Positions 7,588-15,613 of a stretch of 58,255 nucleotides of DNA are shown piece by piece. Made by a program: the position numbers and the translations under genes. Origin of the DNA: Cryobacterium lactosi (GTDB lineage: Bacteria > Actinomycetota > Actinomycetes > Actinomycetales > Microbacteriaceae). Location of the stretch: positions 1 to 58,255 of the forward strand of contig NZ_SOHM01000009.1 of assembly GCF_004403945.1 (NCBI RefSeq). Reading direction: 5' to 3'. Under the pieces are notes generated by a model, which did no database searches, had not been told where the DNA came from, and worked only from the letters and a program-made list of their open reading frames with translations. Numbering within the stretch: the stretch's first letter is position 1; each line of letters opens with the position of its first letter.

Positions 7588-8618
7588 ACAAGTCAACTGA
7601 CCTGCACAGCGACCTCCTGCCGAACGACGAGGCTTTCACCCGAATGAAGCAGGATCTGTTCGAACGAATCGACGCCGACGAGCTCGCTCCATCAATCAAC
7701 CTGGTTACTCCGGTCACACGCAACGCTGCCAAGAAGACGACGCGGCGACGATGGGCAGGCGCCATGGCCGTGGCAGCAGCAGCGATCACCGTTGCCCTGC
7801 TGGGAGCCAACCTCTTCAGCCCGAACGTCGCACCCGCGACGGCTGCGGAAGTGCTCCGTTCAGCCGCAGCCGCGACCATAGTCACAGCCGACCCCGTGGT
7901 CGGCCCAGGCCAATACCTCATGACCCAACGCACCGAGGGTGCCCTGGGTAGAGGCAACAATTCCGGTTATATCGACAACCGTCGTAGCGCAATGTATATC
8001 CCTTACGACCGGTCCGGCACCTGGATTGAAGAGATCCAATGGCTCCCCGCTGGCGAGATCTTCGGTGATGCCGCGGAGGCACAAGCGGAGATCGACGATT
8101 TCTGGAGTACGCCGGGACGCGGTGACGCGAAGTTCTATGAGGGTCCAGCCGGTATCTTCGCCGGATCTGACCGGTCGTACCCGGAGATGGCATCCATGCC
8201 CACTGATCCCACCGAACTACTGGATTTCGTCTACAACAACCTCACCGGAGGAAACCCGCGAGACGAACAAGCCTTCGTTGACATCTGTGACCACCTATCG
8301 ACGGGTGTCGTGCCGGCCGAACTGCGCGCAGCAATGTATGAGGCCCTTGCCCGGATACCCGGAGTGTATGTCGCGGAGGGTGAAGTGACCGTCGACGGCC
8401 GTACCGGCGTAGCCATCGGCCGCAAGACCAACTCTGACTCGGAGTCCCACCAGCTCATCATCGACCCAGCCACAGGGCTGATTATCGGGACCAGAAGCGT
8501 TCAACTCATTGATCGCCAATTCGTACCGGCCGGCACGAGTGGAAACGTGACTTTGGAAACCACGGTTGTTGATCAAGCTCCCACCGGTCCGTTCACCGTG
8601 CGGTCCCCGCAGGGCTAG
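7584..8618 (+). CDS. CU044_5270-family-like membrane-anchored protein, ECF partner
   Basis: The product is 344 residues. The cytoplasmic N-terminus of about 50 residues (NDEAFTRMKQDLFERI) precedes a KKTTRRRW stop-transfer and a single membrane helix (AGAMAVAAAAITVALLGANL). A roughly 260-residue extracytoplasmic domain follows. Features such as ATAAEVLRSAAAAT after the helix, a GQYLMTQR strand and a C-terminal TVVDQAP match CU044_5270 proteins, which accompany ECF sigma factors. It probably senses an envelope signal and controls the sigma factor (inference). The start ATG overlaps the sigma stop and sits behind GAGGAAGG. Confidence 0.8.
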   Translation: MNKSTDLHSDLLPNDEAFTRMKQDLFERIDADELAPSINLVTPVTRNAAKKTTRRRWAGAMAVAAAAITVALLGANLFSPNVAPATAAEVLRSAAAATIVTADPVVGPGQYLMTQRTEGALGRGNNSGYIDNRRSAMYIPYDRSGTWIEEIQWLPAGEIFGDAAEAQAEIDDFWSTPGRGDAKFYEGPAGIFAGSDRSYPEMASMPTDPTELLDFVYNNLTGGNPRDEQAFVDICDHLSTGVVPAELRAAMYEALARIPGVYVAEGEVTVDGRTGVAIGRKTNSDSESHQLIIDPATGLIIGTRSVQLIDRQFVPAGTSGNVTLETTVVDQAPTGPFTVRSPQG

Positions 8619-8718
8619 AAAGACGCGGATGAGCACGGACCAAGAGCCGGCATCGGCGCCGTCCGCGACGTATTGGATAGACGTTACCTACGCGGTGCGA
8701 GAGATGCTCGATCGATAG

Positions 8719-8778
8719 AGACCTACATATCCGCCGGCTCGAGGACATTAGTCCTCGAGCCGGCGGATATGTAGGTCT
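8719..8778. terminator. Perfect 28-bp inverted repeat with ATTA loop
   Basis: The arms at 8719-8746 and 8751-8778 are exact reverse complements, with a 4-base ATTA loop. This gives an exceptionally strong hairpin about 100 bases after the sigma/partner operon. No T-run follows on either strand, so it is not a textbook intrinsic terminator. A bidirectional terminator or a processing site are alternatives. Confidence 0.65.
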
Positions 8779-8835
8779 GTCGCCCCTACTTGGCACCGTC
8801 GAGCACGATCTATCCGGTGGAGCTGTTCGAACTCT

Positions 8836-8861
8836 GTCTCGAAGCCCTACAGATGCGAGAC
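8836..8861. repeat. 26-bp recombination-site-like palindrome, copy 8 (TA centre)
   Basis: The arms GTCTCGAAGCCC and CAGATGCGAGAC flank a central TA rather than AT. No outer half-sites are evident. Confidence 0.65.
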
Positions 8862-8915
8862 AGGGCCAGATGCGCGAAAAGTCGCCTCTCGTCGCTTGAA
8901 CAAGCGATCTCCTGC

Positions 8916-8959
8916 GTCTCGTATCGCATGGGATATGAGGCGCCCGCGTTACGAGACAC
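8916..8959. repeat. 26-bp recombination-site-like palindrome, copy 9 (core 8916-8941)
   Basis: The left arm GTCTCGTATCGC is near-perfect and the centre is AT. The outer half-site CGTTACGAGACAC (8947-8959) follows a 5-bp spacer. It lies only 54 bases after copy 8, so the two form a close pair without a gene between. Confidence 0.8.
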
Positions 8960-9027
8960 TGCGGTCCGTGGCCAGATACACTCGGGGGCGCTCCGAGAGC
9001 AGGCAGCGAATATCAAAGGTGGATGCA

Positions 9028-9447
9028 ATGATCGATCCCGTCCCGATGCGCCTCCGCGAAAGGGTTCCGGGCCCCTCCCTGATCCGGACGGCGTACCTCA
9101 CCGTCCTTTCCGCGGCGCTGACCGTAGCGTCGACAATCGCGGTGATGGTCGCGATTTTGGTGACCCAATCCACGTTTGACAACCCCGTCGTGGCAACGCT
9201 AGCCGCGATCCTGGCAGCATGTCTTGTTGGTGGAGTCGCGTGCACGCACTTCGTGAAACGGGCTTTGAAAGCGGAGACCGCGGCGGGTTACACGACCAGT
9301 CGTTTTGGGTACCCCCAGCTAGAGCTGGTTGACCCGTCCACCAACCTCATTGTTCGGGCCGCAGGCGAGCCCCTAATCAGCCGAGAGGAATACCGGCGCC
9401 GCGTGCAGGCGTATCGCACCATGGTGCTGGAATCTGATGATGCTTAG
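9028..9447 (+). CDS. Small two-helix membrane protein of unknown function
   Basis: The product is 139 residues. ATG 9028 follows AAAGGTGG at good spacing, and longer upstream reading overlaps palindrome copy 9. Two helices (LTVLSAALTVASTIAVMVAI, about 25-45; VATLAAILAACLVGGVACT, about 55-73) are followed by a soluble tail of about 65 residues ending REEYRRRVQAYRTMVLESDDA. I do not recognise the family. It is the only gene between copies 9 and 10 and runs rightwards, the 3' end being 111 bases from copy 10. Confidence 0.65.
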   Translation: MIDPVPMRLRERVPGPSLIRTAYLTVLSAALTVASTIAVMVAILVTQSTFDNPVVATLAAILAACLVGGVACTHFVKRALKAETAAGYTTSRFGYPQLELVDPSTNLIVRAAGEPLISREEYRRRVQAYRTMVLESDDA

Positions 9448-9558
9448 AGCGCTGAGGTGCGGAGCGGACGACTTGCCATAGCCGTTGGACACGTTCAGCG
9501 CATTGGACATGAGCCGGGCGCGTTGGATCGCCGTCCGCTGAGGCCGGCATGCTCAACT

Positions 9559-9584
9559 GTCTCGAAACCCTACGGATACAAGAC
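9559..9584. repeat. 26-bp recombination-site-like palindrome, copy 10 (TA centre)
   Basis: The arms GTCTCGAAACCC and CGGATACAAGAC flank central TA, the same centre as copy 8. No outer half-sites are clear. Confidence 0.65.
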
Positions 9585-9751
9585 GTCGCATCGCCCTGAC
9601 CTGGATTTCCTCTGAAAATGCCTGAATCTCGCGGCAGGCCGGGTCTCATAACTACGTCGCAAAACCTTTGACCGGAATTTCAGTGCTCACGGTTAGTTGT
9701 GCGACATCTTTCAGACGGGTGGATGTGGGTAGCGGCTGCTTAGCTGTCGAC

Positions 9752-10010
9752 ATGGACGCTGCGACATGTCTCCCCGACGGTTACGACGCCGATTTCCTCG
9801 AGTTGCCACTGCCGCTTCCCGAACCGCCTGAGGGCACAACGACCCGCGAACTCCCCTACGTGCTCCTGAACCCTGCACGACGCCTTGCCCTCGTGAGCGC
9901 TCTTGAATAGATCGTCGGCCATAGAGAGTGATGGCGATGAGTCGTGGCGATTGACTGACGGTTCGATATCGGGCCGAATGGCCAGACGTCGTGCGCCCGA
10001 GGTGAGCGTC
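9752..10010 (+). pseudogene. DNA/RNA non-specific endonuclease (NUC1) fragment
   Basis: The frame starting at ATG 9752 reads GYDADFLELPLPLPEPPEG and then RELPYVLLNPARRLALVSALE before a stop. This matches the start of NUC1 nucleases (GYDPDFL..VPLP...PARRLAL.TA). The expected continuation (SDDWRLD-like) appears shifted as DGDESWRLTDGSI at about 9925-9965, then decays. The DRGH catalytic motif is missing, so the gene is inactive. Such nucleases occur both as free enzymes and as toxin warheads. The adjoining orphan gene at 10799 could be a former immunity partner (inference). Confidence 0.55.
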
Positions 10011-10798
10011 GCAAGAAACTACAGCTTTACAAGACGTCAGCCCGGCCCAACCTCCGACGAGGACGCAGGTTCGTGCGCCTTCCCGTCCAAATCAACCCAG
10101 GCGCGGTACTAGGCGAAGTAATCGTCACTTCTATTCAGACGGGCCCCGGCTGCTTGTCAACGCACCGAGTTTTGCGACCAGGCTCGTTTTTCTCCGACCG
10201 AACGAGAGAGCTCAGCCGTAATCGCGGTCGGGATTGATCAGTTTGCTGATGTGTGTCATAAAAGCACGCGCGAGGCCTTCGATTCCGACGATGTCGATGC
10301 AGATGAGAACCGCCATCGTGGTGTTCCCGCTCTGGGAGATAGACCATGGCGGTTGCACCCAGGCAAGATGTCATTGTGTCTGATCCAGCCATCGTTATTG
10401 AAGAGGCCGAGCGCATATTTGACGCTGTCATCACCCTCGGGTAACGGAAGGGCTTTGAGGCGCTCCTTGTGGGTTTTCGCCTACAGGCGATCCCCCTTCA
10501 CCAGGGCGGGAACCCGCAGGCGTAGACCGTGGAGGGTGGAGATCATTGACCCAGCACCCCATCCCCACGATGGGTTGTAGTCGGTTGCGTCGGCGACTCA
10601 TCCGTCGAACGTCGATGTCAATGCTGTTTTCTGCAGGCCTGCTGGCCCAACCGCCCAAGCGTCGGACAGTCCGAGGAGTTGACAGGGCTCCTTCTGAGGG
10701 TGTCAACTACGACCAAGCGCGAGTGCGCAGGGGGTTCGCTTGCGCGTGGGGGTGCTCATGAAGCTACACAGCCACATCGTCCCAACCGGCGTCGAGCC
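10011..10798. other. Degraded intergenic region
   Basis: No intact gene is visible. On the minus strand, about 10217-10440, two adjoining frames read VKYALGLFNNDGWIRHND and then AVLICIDIVGIEGLARAF to a stop. They look like one small gene broken by a frameshift. I do not recognise it. Confidence 0.3.
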
Positions 10799-11329
10799 AT
10801 GACGGCCACGGCAACTCCACGCCAAGTCTTCGACTTGGTCGCCTCACTCCTCTCGGACACGTGGCCAGTCCTTGAACACGACGCTGTCGCTCTGCTCGAG
10901 AAGCACTCCTGCAACGTGTTGCTCGAGCACCGCAACAGGGAACGCACCGTTCGAGTCGCACGGTGGCGCTGCCCTGCGCTGGATGTGTGGGGTGCCTGGA
11001 CGGCCTGTCCCCCGCGCGGGATCGGACTCAGCGTTTACCTCCTGGATACCACGACCGACGGCCCACCACTTTCGAGAGGATACGACGCTCTCACAAACGA
11101 GTTTGCCGCGCAGCTGGGAGCGCCCCAAACCATAGACCGCAACCCACACAGCCCCCGAACGACCTGGACCTGCCACAACCTTGCGTTGAGCGTGGACTCA
11201 TACGTTCAGGAGCAAAAGAGCCCGTTGATTAAATTGACCATCCAACCAGTCGCCACAGTGCTGCTATACGTCGCGTCCCGATCATGCCTACAGACACCAT
11301 CCACAACCTCCAGCCTGGAACAGGCCTAA
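10799..11329 (+). CDS. Hypothetical protein, possible immunity-type
   Basis: The product is about 176 residues and starts MTATATPRQVFDLVASLLSD. The frame is open to 10679, but the upstream part overlaps non-coding-looking sequence. The protein is mixed alpha/beta with no signal peptide or membrane helix (VRVARWRCPALDVWGAW, IGLSVYLLDT, YDALTNEFAAQLGAP). The last 20 residues look atypical, so the 3' end may be altered. It could be an orphan immunity protein related to the upstream nuclease relic. That is inference from position and size only. Confidence 0.45.
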   Translation: MTATATPRQVFDLVASLLSDTWPVLEHDAVALLEKHSCNVLLEHRNRERTVRVARWRCPALDVWGAWTACPPRGIGLSVYLLDTTTDGPPLSRGYDALTNEFAAQLGAPQTIDRNPHSPRTTWTCHNLALSVDSYVQEQKSPLIKLTIQPVATVLLYVASRSCLQTPSTTSSLEQA

Positions 11330-11593
11330 TCATGTTCCGCGCGGCTCCGCCCGGCATCGCTAGCTTGCAGATGTGGCCCGCGTGTCCCGCTGTTATGACT
11401 CTGCTCGCGAACCGGGCGCACATCGAAGCGTTGATGCGTAACCCTGCCCCGGGGGAAACCGCGCAACCGTCGGTCAGCCAATCGGAGTGACAGCGTCGCC
11501 CCACAACGCGTCGCCGAAGTGGGTGCCGCGGTCGAGGTCCCGTGCCGGCTATCGACACGGTAACCCCTCCCCCTGAATCATCGACGATTGTCG

Positions 11594-12352
11594 TTAGGCG
11601 CCTCGATGGGATCCAACGGCGCTTTCTAGCGGTGCAGAGCGCACCTTCTCGAGTCGCTTGTGCAGTAGGACGATGAATCCGATCATTATGATCGCGATGG
11701 CGCCGACGGCCACTGAATCCCACACCGCGGAATGGATGGTGAGCGTGCCGCTGAGGTTGAACAGCGCGTGGAAGACAACACCAGGCAGGATGCTCCCCGT
11801 CAGCACGACGCAATACGCGAGGGCGATTCCGATGAGGACGGCCGCTACGAGCTGCACCGCCTGGTCGGGGAGCGAATACCCGCGAAGGAGATTGACGATA
11901 TGGCCCATGCCGAAGGTGATCCCCGAGATGAGGATCGCGCGGGTGAGATTGCCCCGTGTGCGCAAGGCCTCGAGCAGGAAGCCGCGAAACAGCAGCTCCT
12001 CGATGAATCCGACCGCGGTCACAAGCAGAATGGCGAAAACGATCGTTGTCAGGTCAAGCCCCGGCGCGAAGCCCTTCGCGTATTGCACGAAGGTAATCGC
12101 GAAGAGCGGAACATACCAGAGCGTGAGGGGCAGCGTGCCCGGCTGCACCGACCGGATGCCGTAGAAAGCAAGTCGGCCGCTCCTGCGCAGGTAGACGATC
12201 AGTATGATCGACAGGGCGACGAGCACGATGCTCGTGAGTTCAGGGAACTGGAGTACTTCACCAAGTAGGTCGCCGATGTTGACCGCGAGAATGTATATCG
12301 CGATCCAGATCAGCGCGTGCCAGATGGGCTTGGTGTCCTGCAGTTTCCGCAT
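11594..12352 (-). CDS. CPBP-family intramembrane glutamic protease
   Basis: The product is a 252-residue protein with about seven hydrophobic segments. The family motifs are all present. Motif 1 is EELLFRGFLLEALR (about 118-131) with the catalytic EE pair, motif 2 is FGMGHIVN (about 148-155), and motif 3 has the His in VFHALFNLSG (about 195-204). Members are Abi/CAAX-type membrane proteases, linked in bacteria to bacteriocin immunity and protein maturation. The substrate here is unknown. ATG 12352 follows an AGAGGA ribosome-binding site. Confidence 0.9.
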   Translation of the reverse strand: MRKLQDTKPIWHALIWIAIYILAVNIGDLLGEVLQFPELTSIVLVALSIILIVYLRRSGRLAFYGIRSVQPGTLPLTLWYVPLFAITFVQYAKGFAPGLDLTTIVFAILLVTAVGFIEELLFRGFLLEALRTRGNLTRAILISGITFGMGHIVNLLRGYSLPDQAVQLVAAVLIGIALAYCVVLTGSILPGVVFHALFNLSGTLTIHSAVWDSVAVGAIAIIMIGFIVLLHKRLEKVRSAPLESAVGSHRGA

Positions 12353-13183
12353 GGGGATCCTCTGCTGAGTGACGCGCAGCGGCGAGTCGACGCCAGACTA
12401 CTCCCGAGGCACGGGGCAAGGCCCTGTGCCTGTCAGGAGGGCGCTCCCCCAAAACTGCCGCGCGCGTGTGAGCCAGCGGGCGGGCCGGACCGCGGGGCGG
12501 GCGCCGACTGGCCTGCTGGCCCACGGCAACGAGACGGGTTGATCGGCTGTTGATGCCCTCTCGACGAAGACTACAAGGCGCTGGAAACTGGCTGCGGATC
12601 GGCTGAGGCCCCAAGCCACTGGGGATTGATAGCGGGCACTTGCACACTGTGGACCGTGAAATAGGGGGACGGCGGGCCGTAAGAGGCAAAAGTCTCTTGT
12701 GCGCCGGCAGGTCGCTGTCTGGGCTCCGAGCCGGCTCGCGGGACCAGCAAATGCCGGTGACAAGACGCCGGCCGGGCAGCGCAGCTGCGGTCCCGGCGCC
12801 TTCTCTGGCGTCCCTGACTGGTTTGGGCCAGCTCGTGTACGGCCTGCTTATATGCCGGATGGGGTGACTTGTGACCGTTGACGGGTGCGAAATATCCACA
12901 GCACTCGATTTCCTAGTCAATTTTCAGGGGAGGTGATGGTGGATAAATTGAAGTTGACGGGCAATGTGGAATTCGGGGTCGATAAGGCTCAGGCAGCGTA
13001 GCGTCATGTCAGCATTCATCAAGTGACGGGGATGGCAGCGGTGGGTCCTTCATTGGAGGAGGTTGCGCCGGGACGTCGTCGACCGGGCATCTCGTTCGCG
13101 GACGACGAGAGCCAACGCAGCGCGAGCTGGATGTTGTCTGGCGAGCTGACTGCGATGGATCGCTTCGTGCGGCCCGGATCGTC
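12353..13183. other. Long stretch without a convincing gene
   Basis: About 830 bp of GC-rich sequence. The longest minus-strand frame (12258-12920) is compositionally a shadow. The only positive signal is the mini-ORF at 12936, listed separately. Confidence 0.4.
12936..13001 (+). CDS. Possible 21-residue small protein
   Basis: ATG 12936 follows a strong GGGGAGGTG ribosome-binding site. The frame encodes MVDKLKLTGNVEFGVDKAQ and ends at TAG 13001. It may be a genuine small protein or the start of a decayed CsbD-like gene. I cannot tell which. Confidence 0.25.
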   Translation: MVDKLKLTGNVEFGVDKAQAA

Positions 13184-13896
13184 TTAGACGCGAAGGTCGC
13201 CTTCGACGAGTCGTTGCGCGACGCTGCTCAGTGTTGCCTGGTGGGTTCGTGCGTACTGGCGGATCCGTTGGAATGCGTCGTCCATCGACGGTTGTGAGGT
13301 CTCGGCGACGATACCTTTAGCTTGCTCGATGACGATGCGGCTGGAGAGAGCGGTCTGGAGTTGGTCGCGGATGGCCGAGTATCGCGGATGGTGCGTTGCT
13401 GCAGAACGCCGATGGTGGCGACGTCGGCGAGGGCCTGGGCGGCGCGGATGTCGTGCTGGTTCAGTTCGCCACGTTCATTGCGCATCAGGTTCAGAGTTCC
13501 GATGGTGGCATCGCGCAGCCGCAGCGGAATGGCATAGACGGAGAGGATGCCCTGGGCTCGGGCCGTGTTGCAGAAGTCAGGCCAGCGGTCGGAGCCGACG
13601 TCGATGTCGGGTAGGGAGACGACTGTGCGGGTGCGGAAGCACTCCATGCAGGGCCCCGCGTTGGCGTCGAGCTGCATAATCTCCACGAGGGCATTCGCCT
13701 CGCTGGTAGAGGCGACGACTTCCAGCGCGTTCTCACTGCTGAGCAGAAGGATGCCGGCGGAGTCAACGTCGAGGAGGTCGTGGCAGTTCTCCACCAATGT
13801 CTGCATCAGGTCGAGGACGTCGTAGCCGGCGACGAGACTGTCGGCGAGGGTGGCAAATACTTCAAAAAGCTGCTCGGTGCGAGTGACGTCGTTCAC
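13184..13896 (-). pseudogene. GAF-ANTAR regulator, frameshifted
   Basis: The N-terminal frame (GTG 13896) encodes a GAF sensor domain (LFEVFATLADSLVAGYD... DVDSAGILLLSS...GPCMECFRT, about 10-165). After TIRD at about 13380 the frame switches. The correct continuation, QLQTALSSRIVIEQAKGIVA...YARTHQATLSSVAQRLVEGD, is an ANTAR RNA-binding domain in another frame ending at TAA 13184. The interval is 713 nt, one base short of a full frame. Either the gene is inactivated or a base is missing in the assembly. An intact product would bind two-hairpin RNA to antiterminate. GTG overlaps the stop of the upstream gene (GTGA). Confidence 0.8.
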
Positions 13897-14456
13897 GGAG
13901 TGTCCTCCAGGCGGTCAGAGACCTGAGTGAAACGAATACGGCGTTCGACGACGTCTTTGCCGACATCCTGCATCGACTGTTCCTCCCCAAAGGCTCTAGC
14001 TTGGATAATCAGATACGCGTCCGCGGCGGAGATGCCCAGTTGGGCCATAACCATCCCTGTCGCCTGGTGGACCATACGCCTCGAGAATGACGACGCGTCG
14101 GTCGTCGTCTCAGCGGTCTGCATGGCATGGCCGAGGACTATTCGGCTGATCGTCGCGGACAGGGTGAGTGTTTGCTGCTGCTGGTCGAGAGTGAGCACGA
14201 CCGGGTTGATGGAATACAGATCGATCGCGCCGATCTCGAGAGGCCCGAAGACGAGGGGGAAGGCGAAGAGCGCACCGATGTTTTCTGCCTGGATCGCTGC
14301 TGAGAAGGCCGGCCAGGCGGTGCTGGTGCTGCCGAGGTCCGGTTCGAGGATGGGACGCCGTGTCGCGACGGCATCCCAACACGGTCCCTCGCCGAGATCG
14401 AACTGGATTTCGTCGACATCGGTGCACCTCACCTCATTCCTCATAAGGCTAAGCAC
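13893..14456 (-). CDS. GAF-ANTAR regulator with a short N-terminus
   Basis: The product is 187 residues. The GAF part keeps DVDEIQFDLGEGPCWDAVATR and SAAIQAENIGALFAFPL. The ANTAR domain occupies the last 65 residues (RRMVHQATGMVMAQLGISAADAYLIIQARA). Typical family members have about 45-60 more N-terminal residues, so the start (GTG 14456) probably reflects N-terminal truncation. It is coupled by a GTGA overlap to the frameshifted paralogue downstream. Members act as cytosolic sensors that bind nascent RNA and prevent termination. The target is unknown. Confidence 0.75.
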   Translation of the reverse strand: MLSLMRNEVRCTDVDEIQFDLGEGPCWDAVATRRPILEPDLGSTSTAWPAFSAAIQAENIGALFAFPLVFGPLEIGAIDLYSINPVVLTLDQQQQTLTLSATISRIVLGHAMQTAETTTDASSFSRRMVHQATGMVMAQLGISAADAYLIIQARAFGEEQSMQDVGKDVVERRIRFTQVSDRLEDTP

Positions 14457-14760
14457 AAACGCGCGTGTCGCTACCTGATGGGTGTTGGAACGACGGCCGC
14501 ATTCTGCGGTTTTGTCGTTTCGAGCACTCGCGCCGACCGCATCACCCCTCTACGCCCGTCGAGTCAGTATCGGTGGAAGCACCCAACGGCTGGCCCTGGT
14601 GCGGTGTGACAGAGGAGAAAAGTTGCACTCTCCTGGCCAACGATCGCTGGCTTTGGGTCGCTGATCTGGACTGGGTTGGACGCTCGGTCAGACACCCGGA
14701 GGGGCACCGGTATGGTCCGGGGGCCCGGGATCGGCTGTTCGTCCGCCCGGCCCCAACCTC

Positions 14761-14779
14761 ATTTGAAAATACTTCAAAT
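14761..14779. promoter_or_regulatory. Inverted repeat ATTTGAA-N5-TTCAAAT
   Basis: Two perfect 7-bp arms are separated by AATAC in an AT-rich patch of a gene-free stretch (14457-14947), about 170 bases before the CalY-like gene. It is a possible operator or promoter element. Nothing else is evident in this stretch. Confidence 0.35.
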
Positions 14780-14947
14780 ATGCCTTGTGTTAGGTGGCGC
14801 CGTACCGCATGCTTGATGCGGGGGGCAACCGAATCTTAAGGTCTACCGGGGGTTTTTCTCGGCTAGGACAACTCAGCGTTTCGATTGGGTCGCGCTTGCG
14901 ACCTTCATTCTGGGCTCCCGTTTGCACCAATCCAAAGGACCTTCGCC

Positions 14948-15568
14948 ATGCGTAAACCCACTCCCCTCGCCCGGCGCATCGTGACCGTGGGCGTCGGCCC
15001 GGCCGCCATCCTGCTCGCCGGTGCGATGGTGTTCCAAGCCTCGAACGCCGCGTTCTCATCGTCGACACGGAACCCCGGCAACAGCTGGAGCACCGGCAGC
15101 GTGGCCCTCACCGACGACGACAACGGCACCGCCGGTTTCCAGGTCAGCAATGTCACCCCGGGCCAGACGGGGGCGAAGTGCATCGTTGTCACGGCTTCGT
15201 CGTCTGTCCCCGGGGTCGTCAAGGCTTACGTGCAGAACCTATCGCCGTCGGCGCAGGGCCTGGAGAAGTACATCGACCTGAAGATCGAACAGGGCACCGG
15301 CGGAAGTTTCGCCGACTGCACAGGCTTCGTCGCCAACTCGGTCCCGGTTCTGCCGGCCGCGTCATTGGCCACACTATCCACGGTAAACAACGACTACGCC
15401 ACCGGCGGCAGCCCATGGACGACCACCGGAAACGCGAGCGGCGAGTCCAAGACCTACAAGGGCACCTGGACCTTCGACGCGAGCGGCCTGACCCAGCTGG
15501 AGATCGACGCGCTGCAGGGAGCATCAACCAGCATCGACCTGGTCTGGGAGCTGCAGAACAGCAACTAG
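14948..15568 (+). CDS. CalY/TasA-like secreted protein with SipW-type signal
   Basis: The product is 206 residues. The N-terminus has a basic start (MRKPTPLARR), a long hydrophobic stretch (VGPAAILLAGAMVFQ) and the cleavage-site pattern NAAFSSSTRNPGNSWSTG. That pattern is typical of SipW-dependent exported proteins of the TasA/camelysin family. The mature part is beta-rich and acidic (ALTDDDNGTAGF) with two Cys. Family members form extracellular fibres or surface coats. The gene lies 45 bases upstream of a SipW-type peptidase fusion, which is its likely processing enzyme. Confidence 0.75.
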   Translation: MRKPTPLARRIVTVGVGPAAILLAGAMVFQASNAAFSSSTRNPGNSWSTGSVALTDDDNGTAGFQVSNVTPGQTGAKCIVVTASSSVPGVVKAYVQNLSPSAQGLEKYIDLKIEQGTGGSFADCTGFVANSVPVLPAASLATLSTVNNDYATGGSPWTTTGNASGESKTYKGTWTFDASGLTQLEIDALQGASTSIDLVWELQNSN

Positions 15569-15613
15569 CTCGGGTAATCACCGCCAGGTAGTTCCCCGAC
15601 AGATCAGGTATCA

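Noticed and set aside
899..9584. Interpretation of the palindromes as a CRISPR array
   Set aside because: The spacers are hundreds to thousands of bases long and mostly hold genes, and the repeats are palindromic with fixed 12-2-12 design. There are no cas genes.
12258..12920. 220-codon minus-strand frame upstream of the CPBP gene
   Set aside because: Composition is Arg/Pro-rich without domains. It overlaps the CPBP start and has no ribosome-binding site.
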